Positions 16,152-26,097 are shown, numbered from the stretch's first letter. The stretch: 64,000 nt of DNA from Halomonas lysinitropha (GCF_902500215.1 NZ_CABVOU010000027.1:548598-612597), one strand, 5' to 3'. Made by a program: numbers and translations. Notes: generated from the sequence alone by a model not told the origin.

Positions 16152-16190
16152 TATAAAAAGATAGTTATTAATTCTTTTGGGTTATTATGT
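16149..16190 (+). promoter_or_regulatory. A/T-rich promoter with CysB-like site upstream of cysD
   Basis: A sharply A/T-rich block between cpdA and cysD contains ATATAAAAAGATAGTTATTA followed by ATTCTTTTGG and TTATTATG. The run of ATAA/TTATTA half-sites resembles CysB-activated promoters of sulfate assimilation genes. CysB control of cysDN is well known in enterics and pseudomonads; the exact site here is inference. Confidence 0.4.
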
Positions 16191-16252
16191 GTCCGGCGTT
16201 ACTCTGTCCCGCATGATCTCAACCGCCCAACGTCATGCGAGGTAGCCGGGCC

Positions 16253-17215
16253 ATGAGCAGTCTTCACGCACCGTCACGCGAGAGCGCCGTCGAGGCCGGC
16301 CTGGCCCCGTCGCCCGAGCGGCAGACTCATCTCCAGCAGCTCGAGGCCGAGTCGATCCATATCATTCGCGAGGTGGCCGCGGAGTTTTCCAATCCGGTGA
16401 TGCTCTATTCCATCGGCAAGGACTCCTCGGTGATGCTGCATCTGGCGCGCAAGGCCTTCTATCCCGGGCCGCCGCCTTTCCCGCTGATGCACATCAATAC
16501 CACCTGGAAGTTCCGCGAGATGATCGAGTTCCGTGATCGCATGGCCGCGGACTCCGGCATGGAACTGATCGAGCACATCAACGAGGAGGGGCGTGCCGCC
16601 GGTATCAACCCCTTCGATCATGGCTCGAGCGGTTACACCGATGTCATGAAGACCGCCGCCCTGAAGCAGGCGCTGGACAAGTATGGCTTCGATGCCGCCT
16701 TCGGCGGAGCGCGCCGCGACGAGGAGGCGAGCCGCGCCAAGGAGCGGGTGTTCTCCTTTCGCGACAAGCACCACCGCTGGGATCCCAAGAATCAGCGGCC
16801 GGAGCTATGGAATCTCTACAACGCCCGCATCAACAAGGGCGAGTCGATCCGCGCCTTCCCGCTCTCCAACTGGACCGAGCTGGATATCTGGCAGTACATC
16901 CACCTCGAGGGCATCCCCATCGTGCCCCTCTACTACGCCGCGCCGCGGCCGGTGGTCGAGCGCGACGGCATGCTGGTGATGGTTGACGATGAGCGGATGC
17001 CGCTCGCCGAGGGCGAGGTGCCCGAGGAGAAGTGGGTGCGCTTCCGCACCCTGGGCTGCTACCCGCTGACCGGCGCAGTGGAGTCGCGGGCGGACACCCT
17101 GCCCGAGATCATCCAGGAGATGCTGTTGACGCGCACCAGTGAGCGCAGCGGCCGCGCCATCGACCACGACCAGGCCGGTTCCATGGAGAAGAAGAAGCGC
17201 GAGGGCTATTTCTGA
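16253..17215 (+). CDS. cysD: Sulfate adenylyltransferase subunit 2
   Basis: CysD is the catalytic PP-loop subunit of ATP sulfurylase, forming adenosine phosphosulfate from ATP and sulfate with energy from CysN GTPase. The 320-residue product has the PP-loop [18 protein letters not shown], then [32 protein letters not shown] and [14 protein letters not shown], ending in the family tail KKKREGYF. The ATG at 16253 follows GAGGTAG; it adds about 20 residues before the conserved [11 protein letters not shown]. Overlaps cysN by one base. Confidence 0.96.
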   Translation: MSSLHAPSRESAVEAGLAPSPERQTHLQQLEAESIHIIREVAAEFSNPVMLYSIGKDSSVMLHLARKAFYPGPPPFPLMHINTTWKFREMIEFRDRMAADSGMELIEHINEEGRAAGINPFDHGSSGYTDVMKTAALKQALDKYGFDAAFGGARRDEEASRAKERVFSFRDKHHRWDPKNQRPELWNLYNARINKGESIRAFPLSNWTELDIWQYIHLEGIPIVPLYYAAPRPVVERDGMLVMVDDERMPLAEGEVPEEKWVRFRTLGCYPLTGAVESRADTLPEIIQEMLLTRTSERSGRAIDHDQAGSMEKKKREGYF

Positions 17216-18654
17216 TGTCACACCAATCGACCCTGATCGCTGACAACATCGAGCAGTACCTGCACGAGCACGAGAACAAGGACCTGCTGCGCTTCATTAC
17301 CTGCGGCAGCGTCGACGATGGCAAGTCGACCCTGATCGGGCGCCTGCTGCACGACTCCAAGATGATCTTCGATGATCAGTTGGCGGCGATCACCCAGGCC
17401 TCGAAGAAGAGCGGCACCACCGGAGAAACGGTGGATCTGGCACTGCTGGTGGATGGCCTGCAGTCCGAGCGGGAGCAGGGCATCACCATCGACGTGGCCT
17501 ACCGCTTCTTCTCCACCGACAAGCGCAAGTTCATCATCGCCGACACCCCGGGCCACGAACAGTACACGCGCAACATGGCGACCGGCGCCTCCACGGCGAG
17601 CCTGGCGATCATTCTGATCGATGCCCGTTACGGTGTGCAGACCCAGACCCGCCGGCACAGCTTTATCGCCGACCTGCTGGGCATCCAGCACCTGGTGATC
17701 GCGGTCAACAAGATGGACCTGGTGGGCTTCGACCAGGCGCGCTTCGACGAGATCGTCGCCGACTACCGGGTCTTCGCCGAACAGCTTGCCGCACCGGACA
17801 TCCACTTCGTGCCGCTCTCGGCGCTCGAGGGCGACAACGTGGTCAACCGCAGCGAGCGCATGCCCTGGTACTCAGTCGATGGAGAACCCGGCCCGCCGCT
17901 GCTCGAGCTGCTGGAGGGCATCGAGATCAGTCGCGATCGCAACCTGAGTGACCTGCGTCTGCCGGTGCAATACGTCAACCGCCCCGACCTGGATTTCCGC
18001 GGCTATGCCGGCACCCTCGAGGCCGGCATCCTGCGGCCGGGCCAGGCCATCAAGGTCTTGCCCTCCGGGCGGACCTCGACGGTCGAGCGCATTGTCACCT
18101 TCGATGGCGACCTGGAAGCCGCCTGGCCGGGGCAGGCGATCACCGTGACCCTGGCGGACGAGATCGACATCTCCCGGGGCGACTGGATCGTGGCTGCCGA
18201 CGCCGAGGTGGCCATGGCCGATGCCTTCGAGGCCGACATCGTCTGGATGCATGACGAGCCGCTCGCTCCCGGTCGCCAGGTCGATATCCGCCTGGCCGGG
18301 CGCTCCGTGTCGGGGCAGGTCGGCGAGATCCTCCATCAGGTGGACGTCAACAGCCTGGCGCGCCACCCGGCCGAGCGCCTCGAGCTCAACGCCATTGCCC
18401 GCTGCCGGGTCGAGCTCACCGCCGAGGTGCCGCTGGATGACTATGGCACGAGCCCGGGCACCGGCAGCTTCATCGTCATCGACCGGCTCAGCAACGTCAC
18501 GGTGGGCGCGGGGATGATCCGCGGCGTGGCCCGTGCGGGTGACCGCCCGACTGGCGAGGTGGACTGGGCCGGCTTCGAGCTGGAGCTCAACGCCCTGGTG
18601 CGCAAGTACTTCCCCCACTGGGAAGCCAGGGATCTTCGCGAGCTGTTGCGGTAA
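17215..18654 (+). CDS. cysN: Sulfate adenylyltransferase subunit 1 (GTPase)
   Basis: CysN is the EF-Tu-like GTPase subunit that drives APS synthesis with CysD. The 479-residue product has the G1 motif [15 protein letters not shown], the switch region [14 protein letters not shown]3 [13 protein letters not shown]4 NKMDLVGF and the SALEGDN G5 region, followed by beta-barrel domains. It ends at LRELLR with no C-terminal APS kinase, so it is not a CysNC fusion; cysC must be elsewhere. The start overlaps the cysD stop (TGATG). Confidence 0.96.
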   Translation: MSHQSTLIADNIEQYLHEHENKDLLRFITCGSVDDGKSTLIGRLLHDSKMIFDDQLAAITQASKKSGTTGETVDLALLVDGLQSEREQGITIDVAYRFFSTDKRKFIIADTPGHEQYTRNMATGASTASLAIILIDARYGVQTQTRRHSFIADLLGIQHLVIAVNKMDLVGFDQARFDEIVADYRVFAEQLAAPDIHFVPLSALEGDNVVNRSERMPWYSVDGEPGPPLLELLEGIEISRDRNLSDLRLPVQYVNRPDLDFRGYAGTLEAGILRPGQAIKVLPSGRTSTVERIVTFDGDLEAAWPGQAITVTLADEIDISRGDWIVAADAEVAMADAFEADIVWMHDEPLAPGRQVDIRLAGRSVSGQVGEILHQVDVNSLARHPAERLELNAIARCRVELTAEVPLDDYGTSPGTGSFIVIDRLSNVTVGAGMIRGVARAGDRPTGEVDWAGFELELNALVRKYFPHWEARDLRELLR

Positions 18655-18682
18655 TCCCTTTTGATTGCCCCGATATGGGGCT

Positions 18683-18777
18683 CCGGGGACAGGTCTTCGA
18701 GGGGGCGCTGTGAATACCTCCCTGTACGCTACCGATGCCATCCATGGCATAGGACCCCCTCTACGAACTGTCCCCGG
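18683..18777 (+). repeat. 95-bp palindromic intergenic element, copy 1
   Basis: A 95-bp element bounded by CCGGGGACAG and CTGTCCCCGG. The outer 22-bp arms (18685-18706 and 18754-18775) are inverted repeats with about 18 of 22 positions matching. A second copy of the same length, in reverse orientation, is at 45937-46031; the shared core includes GAGG, GCGCTGTGAA, CGCTACCGA, GCCATCC and TAGGACC. It has no coding capacity and behaves like a REP/MITE-type family of this genome. Confidence 0.85.
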
Positions 18778-18863
18778 GTAAGCCCCGTCTGACTTGATCC
18801 CGAAAGAACCATGCTCTGGTAGGGTAGGTCTAATGACCTGACCTCACCCCGGAGCCTGCCCCG

Positions 18864-19538
18864 ATGATCGTCCTGGCAATCGCCCTGCTGCTGGCCCTCT
18901 TCCTGCTGCCCAACCTCTGGGCGAAGTGGGTGCTGGCGCGTCACGCTCGGGGGCGAGAGGAGTATCCCGGGACCGGGGGCGAACTGGCGGACCACCTGGT
19001 TCGGCGTCTCGGGCTCGAGGGTGTCAGGGTGGAGATGACCGACCATGGCGACCACTATGACCCTGAGACGCGCCGTGTGCGGCTTTCCCCGGACCACTAC
19101 CGGGGCCGTTCGCTCACCGCGGTGACGGTGGCGGCCCACGAGGTGGGCCATGCCATTCAGCACCACCAGGGCTATGCGCCGCTGCTGGCTCGTTCGCGGC
19201 TGGTGGGGGTGGCGCAGAAGGCCGAGAAGATCGGGGCGCTGCTGATGATGGCTGCTCCCTTCCTGTTCGTGTTGACCCGCCTGCCGGGCGGCCTGGCCAT
19301 CGTGGTGGCCGCCGCGGTGATCAGCTTCGGCACCGCGGCCCTGGTGCACCTGGTGACACTGCCGGTGGAGTTCGATGCCAGCTTCCAGCGCGCCCTGCCG
19401 CTGCTCAAGGAGTACATCCCGCCCCGTGACATGGCCGGTGCCCGCCATGTGCTCACCGCCTGCGCCTTCACCTATGTGGCGGCGTCACTTTCCAGCATTC
19501 TCAACCTGGGGCGCTGGCTGGTGATCTTGCGGCGTTGA
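18864..19538 (+). CDS. YugP-type membrane zinc metallopeptidase
   Basis: A 224-residue integral membrane protein of the neutral zinc metallopeptidase family represented by B. subtilis YugP. It has an N-terminal membrane segment, a cytosolic-facing domain with the zinc motif HEVGHAIQH (H92, E93, H96), further hydrophobic segments (LMMAAPFLFVLTRL; IVVAAAVISFG), and VEFDASFQRAL with the likely third zinc ligand region. Family members have no well-established substrate. It is preceded by the 95-bp repeat and followed by a strong hairpin. Confidence 0.85.
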   Translation: MIVLAIALLLALFLLPNLWAKWVLARHARGREEYPGTGGELADHLVRRLGLEGVRVEMTDHGDHYDPETRRVRLSPDHYRGRSLTAVTVAAHEVGHAIQHHQGYAPLLARSRLVGVAQKAEKIGALLMMAAPFLFVLTRLPGGLAIVVAAAVISFGTAALVHLVTLPVEFDASFQRALPLLKEYIPPRDMAGARHVLTACAFTYVAASLSSILNLGRWLVILRR

Positions 19539-19586
19539 GAATTATCCGCAACTGGCTGAACCGCTCGGCCAGTTGTGATCCGAAAC

Positions 19587-19618
19587 CAGCAAAGCCGCCA
19601 GGAAGAGCGGCTTTGCTG
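19587..19618. terminator. 12-bp hairpin between convergent genes
   Basis: CAGCAAAGCCGC (19587-19598) and GCGGCTTTGCTG (19607-19618) form a perfect stem with an 8-base loop between two convergent genes. No long T run follows on either strand, so termination efficiency is uncertain. Confidence 0.65.
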
Positions 19619-19655
19619 ACGTTGCCTTTTGTCTGGCCCCGGGGGAGTGGCTGCC

Positions 19656-19907
19656 TCAGGCCTTCCGGATCATGCGGTACAGGGCGAGCAGCACCAGGGC
19701 ACCCACGATGGCGGTGATAAAGCTGCCCAGGCTGAAGTCGCCCATGGTGCCCATGCCGAACATCGAGCCCAGCCAACCGCCCACGAAGGCGCCGCCGATG
19801 CCGATCAGGATGGTGACGATGATGCCTCCGGGATCCTTGCCGGGCATGACCAGCTTGGCAAGGACGCCGGCGATCAGGCCGAACAGAATCCATGCTAGAA
19901 CACCCAT
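19656..19907 (-). CDS. GlsB/YeaQ/YmgE-family stress membrane protein
   Basis: An 83-residue protein made of three hydrophobic helices with the family pattern ILFGLIAGVLAKLVMPGKDP, IIVTILIGIGGAFVGGWLG and FITAIVGALVLLALYRMIR. The group (transglycosylase-associated protein, YeaQ/YmgE/GlsB) is induced by general stress; its molecular role is not known. AAGGAGAA precedes the ATG at 19907. It lies 61 bases downstream of cmoB on the same strand and may be read from that operon. Confidence 0.9.
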   Translation of the reverse strand: MGVLAWILFGLIAGVLAKLVMPGKDPGGIIVTILIGIGGAFVGGWLGSMFGMGTMGDFSLGSFITAIVGALVLLALYRMIRKA

Positions 19908-19968
19908 GTTGTTCTCCTTGCTTGTCGGTATCGAGCGCCGAGTCTGACATACCTCTTTCCAGAACGCT

Positions 19969-20958
19969 CTATGCACGCTTGGCCATGACCACTGCCCGCC
20001 GCGGGGCGGGGTAGCCTTCGCGGGTCCGGCTCGGGTTGTCCGGGTCGAGGAAGTCGACGAGCGACTGGAAGGTCATCCACTCGGTGGCGCGCTGCTCGTC
20101 CGTGGTGGTCACCGCCTCGTCCACCACGCGTACGTTGGTGAAGCCGCAGCGCTCGAGCCATTGGCAGAGCGCTCTGGATGAAGGCAGGAAGTAGACATTG
20201 GGCATGGCGGCGTAACGGCTGCCGGGCAGCAGTACCGTGGTCTCGTCGCCTTCCACCACCAGCGTCTCCAGCACCAGTTCGCCGCCCGGGCGCAGGGCTT
20301 CCTTGAGCTGCTGGATATGCTCGAGGGGCGAGGGGCGGTGATAGAGCACGCCCATGGAGAACACCGTATCGAAGAAGGCGAGTTGCTCGGGGACTTCCTC
20401 GATGCCCACCGGCAGGAAGTGGGTGCGGCCGCCGTCGGCATCGCCGATAAAGTGGCGCACCGCCCGGAACTGCCAGAAGAAGCGCGGCGAGGGATCGATC
20501 ACCAGCACGAAGGCTGCCCCGGCACCGGCCATGCGCCAGGCGTGATAGCCGTTGCCGCCTCCCACGTCCAGCACCCGGCGCCCGCCCAGCGGCGCCAGGT
20601 GCGGTGCCACCCGCCGCCATTTCCAGTCCGAGCGCCACTCGGTGTCGATCGGCACGCCGCCGAGCCGGTAGGGCCCCTTGCGCCAGGGCGCGAGCTTGCC
20701 CAGCAGGTTCTCGCACTGGCGGCGCCGGCTGTCATCGAGCTTCACCTCGACCGCGACGGTATCGGCGTCCAGACGCACCTCGCGCTCATCCGGCAGCGTC
20801 GGAAGCTTGGCCACGGCCTTCTCCCAGGCCGGCATATCACCAAAACGCTGGCGATCCAGGCCGCGGGCCAGCTGGTCGGGGAGGCGGGCCAGCCAGGTGT
20901 CCAGCCCCTGGTCGATAAAGGCCCTGTAGAGGTCGCGGTGTTCGGGCGCGATCGGCAT
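19969..20958 (-). CDS. cmoB: tRNA U34 carboxymethyltransferase
   Basis: CmoB uses carboxy-SAM made by CmoA to convert ho5U34 to cmo5U34 in tRNAs, widening wobble decoding. The 329-residue product has the CmoB-specific N-terminal region (KLAPWRKGPYRL, GGVPIDTEWRSDWKW) and the SAM-fold motif VLDVGGGNGYHAWRM, followed by VDEAVTTTDEQRATEWM near the end. Its ATG lies one base after the cmoA stop, so the pair is an operon and the metabolite is passed between adjacent products. Confidence 0.95.
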   Translation of the reverse strand: MPIAPEHRDLYRAFIDQGLDTWLARLPDQLARGLDRQRFGDMPAWEKAVAKLPTLPDEREVRLDADTVAVEVKLDDSRRRQCENLLGKLAPWRKGPYRLGGVPIDTEWRSDWKWRRVAPHLAPLGGRRVLDVGGGNGYHAWRMAGAGAAFVLVIDPSPRFFWQFRAVRHFIGDADGGRTHFLPVGIEEVPEQLAFFDTVFSMGVLYHRPSPLEHIQQLKEALRPGGELVLETLVVEGDETTVLLPGSRYAAMPNVYFLPSSRALCQWLERCGFTNVRVVDEAVTTTDEQRATEWMTFQSLVDFLDPDNPSRTREGYPAPRRAVVMAKRA

Positions 20959-20959
20959 G

Positions 20960-21727
20960 TCACGCCTCCTGGGACGTCGGGGCGCCGGCGTCCTTGAAGG
21001 CGATCAACGACACGAAGTTGAGGAGCTGAAACCAGGTGTGAGCGCGGGAGAAGCCGGCCCGGGCCAAGCGCTCGTGGTGGCCCGCCAGGGTGTCCGGGAT
21101 CAGCACGTTCTCCAGCGCGGTGCGTTTCTGGCTGATCTCCATCTCGCTGTAGCCGTTGGCGCGCTTGAAGTCGTGATAGCGCTCTACCAGCCAGGCATTC
21201 TCCTGTTCGTCTGAGGCCTTGATCTTCTCCGAGAGCACCAGCACGCCACCCGGTTCCAGGGCCTGGAACAGTCGGCTGATCACCGCGTCGCGCTCCCCGG
21301 GTTCCAGAAACTGGAGGGTGAAGTTGAGCACGATCATGCCGGCCGGGGCGACATCCAGGGTGCGGATATCGCCCTCGCGCACCTCCATGGCGTGGTCGGG
21401 GCACTCCGCGTCCAGGGTCTCCCTGGCGCGAGCCACCATGGCGGGGGAGAGGTCCACGCCGGTGTAGCGGAAGGCGCTCGGGGGCAGCGTCCCGGCCAGC
21501 GCCAGGCCAGCGGCGCCCAGCGAGCAGCCGAGGTCATAGACCCGCGCGCCATGGCGCAGGTGGCGGGCGGCGATCAGCCCCAGCATGCCCAGTATCTGGC
21601 CATAGCCCGGCACCGAGCGGCGGATCATGTCGGGAAAGCAGGCGACGACCTTCTCATCGAACGAAAAGCGTGCCACCCGGTCCAGGGGTGTCGAAAAGAT
21701 CGCGTCACGGTAAGATGCGTCACTCAT
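20960..21727 (-). CDS. cmoA: Carboxy-S-adenosyl-L-methionine synthase
   Basis: CmoA makes carboxy-SAM from SAM and prephenate. The 255-residue product shows DRVARFSFDEKVVACFPDM and RSVPGYGQILGM at the N-terminus, the Rossmann motif YDLGCSLGAAGLAL, LNFTLQFLEPGERDAV, and NGYSEMEISQKRTALENVL, all typical of CmoA. First gene of cmoAB; its start region faces pgi, whose ATG is 86 bases away on the other strand, so a divergent promoter lies between them. Confidence 0.95.
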   Translation of the reverse strand: MSDASYRDAIFSTPLDRVARFSFDEKVVACFPDMIRRSVPGYGQILGMLGLIAARHLRHGARVYDLGCSLGAAGLALAGTLPPSAFRYTGVDLSPAMVARARETLDAECPDHAMEVREGDIRTLDVAPAGMIVLNFTLQFLEPGERDAVISRLFQALEPGGVLVLSEKIKASDEQENAWLVERYHDFKRANGYSEMEISQKRTALENVLIPDTLAGHHERLARAGFSRAHTWFQLLNFVSLIAFKDAGAPTSQEA

Positions 21728-21812
21728 GGAACCGACCGGTTATCGTGGGAAAGGGGCATTATTCTACGCCGCGCCCGCGCCGGCTGCACGACAGGACGTC
21801 CAGGAGGACGCC

Positions 21813-23495
21813 ATGCCACACCCCACGATCGACCAGTGCAAGGCCTGGCAGGCCTTGGCCGAGCACGCCCGCGAGATGTGCGACTGTCACCTGTCTGAGC
21901 TGTTCGCCGGTGCGCCGGGGCGCCACACGGCCTTCACTCGCCAGGCCGCGGGCCTGACCCTGGACCTCTCCAAGCAGCGCTGGCGTGACGAGACCCTGGA
22001 ACGGCTGCTCGACCTGGCTCGTGAGGCCGAGGTGCCCGGGGCGATTCGCGGCCTGCTCGCCGGTGAGCGCGTCAACCGTAGCGAGGACCGGCCGGCCCTG
22101 CATACCGCGTTGAGGCTGCCGCCGGAGGCCAGCCTGGTAGTGGAGGGCGAGGACCTGGTGCCCTCGGTGCACGCCACTCTCGAGCGCATGGCCACCATGG
22201 TCGAGCGCTTCCATGCCGGGCAGTGGCGTGGCGCCACCGGCCGGGCGATCCGCGACGTGGTCAACCTGGGGGTCGGTGGCTCGGACCTGGGGCCGCTGAT
22301 GGTGACCCATGCTCTGGCCGACTACCGACCGGAGGGGGTTCACCGCATCGACGTGCACTTCGCCTCGACCATGGACGGCTCCCAACTGGCCGATTATCTG
22401 GCAAGGCTCAATCCCGAGACCACGCTGTTCGTGCTCTCGTCGAAGTCCTTCACCACCATCGATACTCTCTCCAATGCCCGCACTGCACGGGATTGGCTGA
22501 TGGGTCGTCTGATGGGTGTCAACGGCGAGGAGGGCGTCGACGCCGAATTGGTGATGCGCCAGCACTTCATCGGCGTCTCGGCGAGCCCCGACAAGATGCA
22601 CGAGTGGGGCATCGCCGAGGACCACCAGCTGGAATTCTGGGAGTGGGTAGGCGGCCGCTATTCGCTGTGGGGGGCCATCGGCCTGCCCATCGCCCTCATG
22701 GTGGGCATGCAGCACTTCCGCGAGCTGCTGGCCGGGGCGCATGCCATGGACTGCCACTTCAGTGAGGCACCGCTGTCCGACAACCTGCCGGTGCTGCTGG
22801 CCCTGGCGGGCATCTGGAACGTCAACTTCCTCGATATCCGCGCCCACTCGATCCTGCCCTACGACGGCCGCCTGGAGTTCTTCGCCGCCTACCTCGAGCA
22901 GCTGGAGATGGAATCCAACGGCAAATCCGTGACCCACGACGGGCGCGAGGTCGGTTATTCCACCTGCCCGGTACTCTGGGGCCAGCTCGGGCCCAATGCC
23001 CAGCATGCCTTCTACCAGCTGCTTCACCAGGGGACTCAGGCCGTGGAGTGTGACTTCATTGCTCCCCTGCGCCGCTACGACGAAGTGGAGGATAGTGCCA
23101 CCCGGGCGCACTTGAAGAGCCAGCATCGCCTGGCGCTGGCCAACTGCTTCGCCCAGTCGCGGGTGCTGATGCTCGGCGACGAGGCTATCGACGACGACGG
23201 CCCGCGTCCGGTGCACAAGCGCTATCGTGGCAACCAACCCTCCAGTACCCTGCTCCTCGAACGGATGACGCCGTCGACCCTGGGTGCGCTGATCGCGCTC
23301 TACGAGCACAAGGTGTTCGTTCAGGCGAAAATCTGGGACATCAACCCCTTCGACCAGTGGGGCGTGGAGCTGGGCAAGGAGATCGCCGGTGAGACCCGGC
23401 GGATTCTCGAGCACCAGGCGGACATCGCCGGCATGGACGATTCTACCCGAGGGCTGATCGAGGCCGTCTGGGCGGCGGAGCGAAGCCCACGATGA
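21813..23495 (+). CDS. pgi: Glucose-6-phosphate isomerase
   Basis: Pgi interconverts glucose-6-phosphate and fructose-6-phosphate. The 560-residue product carries the phosphosugar-binding region NLGVGGSDLGPLMVTHAL, FVLSSKSFTTIDTL with the SKS loop, WEWVGGRYSLWGAIGLPIAL, the catalytic Glu/His/Lys environments, and GNQPSSTLLL and NPFDQWGVELGK near the C-terminus. CAGGAGGA supports the ATG at 21813. Slightly longer than E. coli Pgi (549). Confidence 0.96.
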   Translation: MPHPTIDQCKAWQALAEHAREMCDCHLSELFAGAPGRHTAFTRQAAGLTLDLSKQRWRDETLERLLDLAREAEVPGAIRGLLAGERVNRSEDRPALHTALRLPPEASLVVEGEDLVPSVHATLERMATMVERFHAGQWRGATGRAIRDVVNLGVGGSDLGPLMVTHALADYRPEGVHRIDVHFASTMDGSQLADYLARLNPETTLFVLSSKSFTTIDTLSNARTARDWLMGRLMGVNGEEGVDAELVMRQHFIGVSASPDKMHEWGIAEDHQLEFWEWVGGRYSLWGAIGLPIALMVGMQHFRELLAGAHAMDCHFSEAPLSDNLPVLLALAGIWNVNFLDIRAHSILPYDGRLEFFAAYLEQLEMESNGKSVTHDGREVGYSTCPVLWGQLGPNAQHAFYQLLHQGTQAVECDFIAPLRRYDEVEDSATRAHLKSQHRLALANCFAQSRVLMLGDEAIDDDGPRPVHKRYRGNQPSSTLLLERMTPSTLGALIALYEHKVFVQAKIWDINPFDQWGVELGKEIAGETRRILEHQADIAGMDDSTRGLIEAVWAAERSPR

Positions 23496-23523
23496 TACTG
23501 GCTGCATGTACAGGGGTTGCGGT

Positions 23524-24213
23524 ATGCTGAGTGCCGCCCGGCAGCTCCCGGCCGCCAGCGGGGTCCTCTACCTCCATGGCTTCAACAGCGGCAGCGGTTC
23601 GCCCAAGGCGGCGCTAATGCGCCAGGCCTGCGCTTGGCTCGGTCTGCCCTGCGCAACCCCACAGATGCCCCATCGCCCGATGGCGGCCCTGGCGCTTGCC
23701 GAGGCGCAGCTGGCTCGGCTGGGACCTCGGCCGCTGGTGGCGGGGAGCTCCATGGGCGGCTTCCTGGCGACGGTGATCGCCGAACGCCATGATCTGGTGG
23801 GCGCGCTGGTCAATCCGGCCGTGGCCCCGGCCCGGCTGGTGGCAGACTGGCTCGGTGAGCGTTTCGAGAATGCCTATACCGGCGAGCGCTTCGCCATCGA
23901 GGCAGCGCACCTCGAGGAGCTCGAGACGCTGACCCCGGAGCGGGTCACGCCCGAGCACTACTTGTTGCTGCTGGGGACCGCCGACGAGACCCTGGATCCG
24001 GCCGAGGCCTTCGCCCTGTACCGTGGTGCCAGGACCGTCCTGCACCCGCAGGGGGATCACGGCTTCGCGGCGCTGGCCAACTACCTGCCTGCGATTCTCG
24101 CCCATGGCGGCCATCGTCTGGCGCCAGGGTGGTCCGGCAGCGAATCCCCCGGAACCGAGAGCGCCGGCATCCCGGGCGACACGAATGATCGCAACCAGTT
24201 GGGTGATGCATGA
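23524..24213 (+). CDS. yqiA: YqiA/YcfP-family alpha/beta-hydrolase
   Basis: A 229-residue esterase-like protein of the YqiA family: YLHGFNSGSGSPKAALM at the N-terminus, the nucleophile elbow GSSMGGFLAT, VNPAVAPARLV, and the histidine region GDHGFAALANYLPAIL. E. coli YqiA hydrolyses palmitoyl-CoA and p-nitrophenyl esters; the natural substrate is unclear. The C-terminus is extended by about 30 residues rich in Ser/Gly/Glu. The ATG at 23524 is preferred over 23506. Overlaps the parE start by four bases, the same yqiA-parE pairing as in E. coli. Confidence 0.88.
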   Translation: MLSAARQLPAASGVLYLHGFNSGSGSPKAALMRQACAWLGLPCATPQMPHRPMAALALAEAQLARLGPRPLVAGSSMGGFLATVIAERHDLVGALVNPAVAPARLVADWLGERFENAYTGERFAIEAAHLEELETLTPERVTPEHYLLLLGTADETLDPAEAFALYRGARTVLHPQGDHGFAALANYLPAILAHGGHRLAPGWSGSESPGTESAGIPGDTNDRNQLGDA

Positions 24214-26090
24214 CGCAATACAGTGCCAGCTCCATCGAGGTCCTCTCCGGCCTCGAGCCGGTGCGCAAACGCCCCGGCATGTATACCGACACCTCGCGGC
24301 CTAACCATATGGTCCAGGAGGTCATCGACAACAGCGTTGACGAGGCACTGGCCGGCCATGCCGGGGAAGTCAGCGTGCGACTGTTCGAGGACGGCGGCGT
24401 CGAGGTATCCGACGATGGCCGTGGCATGCCCATCGACATCCATCCGGAACACGGCGTCTCCGGCGTCGAGCTGATCATGACTCGGCTTCACGCCGGCGGG
24501 AAGTTCTCCCAGTCGAGCTACCGCTTCTCCGGCGGTTTGCACGGCGTGGGGGTCTCGGTGGTCAATGCGCTCTCGAAGCGCCTGGAGATCGAGGTGCTGC
24601 GCGATGGCAGCCGCCATGGCATGGCCTTCGAGCACGGCGACAAGGCGTCTCCCCTGCAGGTGATCGGCAGTGCCCCCAAGCGTGCCCGCGGTACGGTGGT
24701 GCGCTTCTGGCCCGAGGAGAGTTACTTCGATAGCCCCCGGCTCTCCCTCTCAAGGCTAAAGCACCTGATGCGCGCCAAGGCGGTGCTCTGCCCGGGCCTC
24801 AAGGTCACCCTGGTCGAGCCCGACGGCAACGAGAGCGTCTGGCAGTACGCGGATGGCCTGCGTGACTACCTGGCCCAGGCCACTGACGGCTATGAGGTGT
24901 TGCCGGCCTCGCCCTTCATCGGTCACTTTGCCGACGACGAGCACGGCGTGGACTGGGCGATCCAGTGGCTCCCCGAGGGCGGCGAGCCGCTGTTGGAGAG
25001 TTACGTCAACCTGATCCCCACGACTCAGGGGGGCACCCACGTCAACGGCCTGCGGGCCGGCCTGCTCGAGGCCCTGCGCGAGTTCTGTGAATACCGCGGC
25101 CTGCTGCCACGGGGGGTCAAGCTCACCGCCGAGGACCTCTGGGAGCGGGTCTCGTACGTGCTCTCGGTGAAGATGCTCGACCCGCAATTTGCCGGCCAGA
25201 CCAAGGAGCGACTCTCCTCGCGCACTGTGGCCGGCTTCGTCTCCGGGGTGGTCAAGGATGCCTTTTCGCTGTGGCTCAACCACCACGTCGACCAGGCCGA
25301 GGCCCTGGCCGAGCTGGTGATCAATGCCGCTCAGCGCCGCCAGAAGAGCTCCAAGAAGGTGGCGCGCAAGAAGGTCACCTCGGGTCCGGCGCTGCCCGGC
25401 AAGCTGGCCGACTGCTCGGGTCAGGACCCGGCAGGCAGTGAGCTCTTTCTGGTCGAAGGCGACAGCGCCGGTGGCAGTGCCAAGCAGGCACGCAACCGCG
25501 AGACCCAGGCGATCCTGCCGCTGCGCGGCAAGATCCTCAATACCTGGGAGGTGGAGTCCCACGACATCTACGGCTCCCAGGAGGTTCACGACATCGCCGT
25601 GGCCGTGGGCATGGACCCAGGCAGCGATAACCTCTCCAAGCTGCGCTACCACAAGATCTGCATCCTCGCCGATGCCGACTCCGACGGCCTGCATATCGCC
25701 ACGCTGCTGTGCGCGCTCTTCGTGCGTCACTTCCCGGCGCTGGTGGATGCCGGCCACGTCTACGTGGCCATGCCGCCGCTCTACCGCATCGACCTGGGCA
25801 AGGAGGTGCACTATGCCCTGGACGAGAGCGAGAAGGCGGCCATCCTGCGCAAGCTCGAGGGCAAGCGCGGCACGGTCAACGTCCAGCGCTTCAAGGGCCT
25901 GGGCGAGATGAGCCCGCTGCAGCTGCGCGAGACCACCATGGCGGTGGAGACCCGCCGCCTGGTGCAGCTCACCCGCGAGGTCGGCGACGGCACCATGGAG
26001 ATGATGGACATGCTGCTGGCCAAGAAGCGTGCCGGCGATCGCAAGAGCTGGCTGGAAGACTACGGCAACCTCGCAGACATAGAGGTCTGA
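24210..26090 (+). CDS. parE: DNA topoisomerase IV subunit B
   Basis: ParE is the ATPase subunit of topoisomerase IV, which decatenates daughter chromosomes. The 626-residue product has the GHKL ATPase motifs ([40 protein letters not shown]), the transducer domain, and the TOPRIM part with [17 protein letters not shown] and [11 protein letters not shown]. Length and the shorter C-terminal region distinguish it from GyrB. It is coupled to yqiA (ATGA) and followed 7 bases later by parC, so the two subunits are made from one mRNA. Confidence 0.96.
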   Translation: MTQYSASSIEVLSGLEPVRKRPGMYTDTSRPNHMVQEVIDNSVDEALAGHAGEVSVRLFEDGGVEVSDDGRGMPIDIHPEHGVSGVELIMTRLHAGGKFSQSSYRFSGGLHGVGVSVVNALSKRLEIEVLRDGSRHGMAFEHGDKASPLQVIGSAPKRARGTVVRFWPEESYFDSPRLSLSRLKHLMRAKAVLCPGLKVTLVEPDGNESVWQYADGLRDYLAQATDGYEVLPASPFIGHFADDEHGVDWAIQWLPEGGEPLLESYVNLIPTTQGGTHVNGLRAGLLEALREFCEYRGLLPRGVKLTAEDLWERVSYVLSVKMLDPQFAGQTKERLSSRTVAGFVSGVVKDAFSLWLNHHVDQAEALAELVINAAQRRQKSSKKVARKKVTSGPALPGKLADCSGQDPAGSELFLVEGDSAGGSAKQARNRETQAILPLRGKILNTWEVESHDIYGSQEVHDIAVAVGMDPGSDNLSKLRYHKICILADADSDGLHIATLLCALFVRHFPALVDAGHVYVAMPPLYRIDLGKEVHYALDESEKAAILRKLEGKRGTVNVQRFKGLGEMSPLQLRETTMAVETRRLVQLTREVGDGTMEMMDMLLAKKRAGDRKSWLEDYGNLADIEV

Positions 26091-26097
26091 TCCCCTT

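Noticed and set aside
21759..23507. 582-residue minus-strand open frame over pgi
   Set aside because: Same cause: antisense shadow of pgi with no recognisable domain or ribosome binding site.
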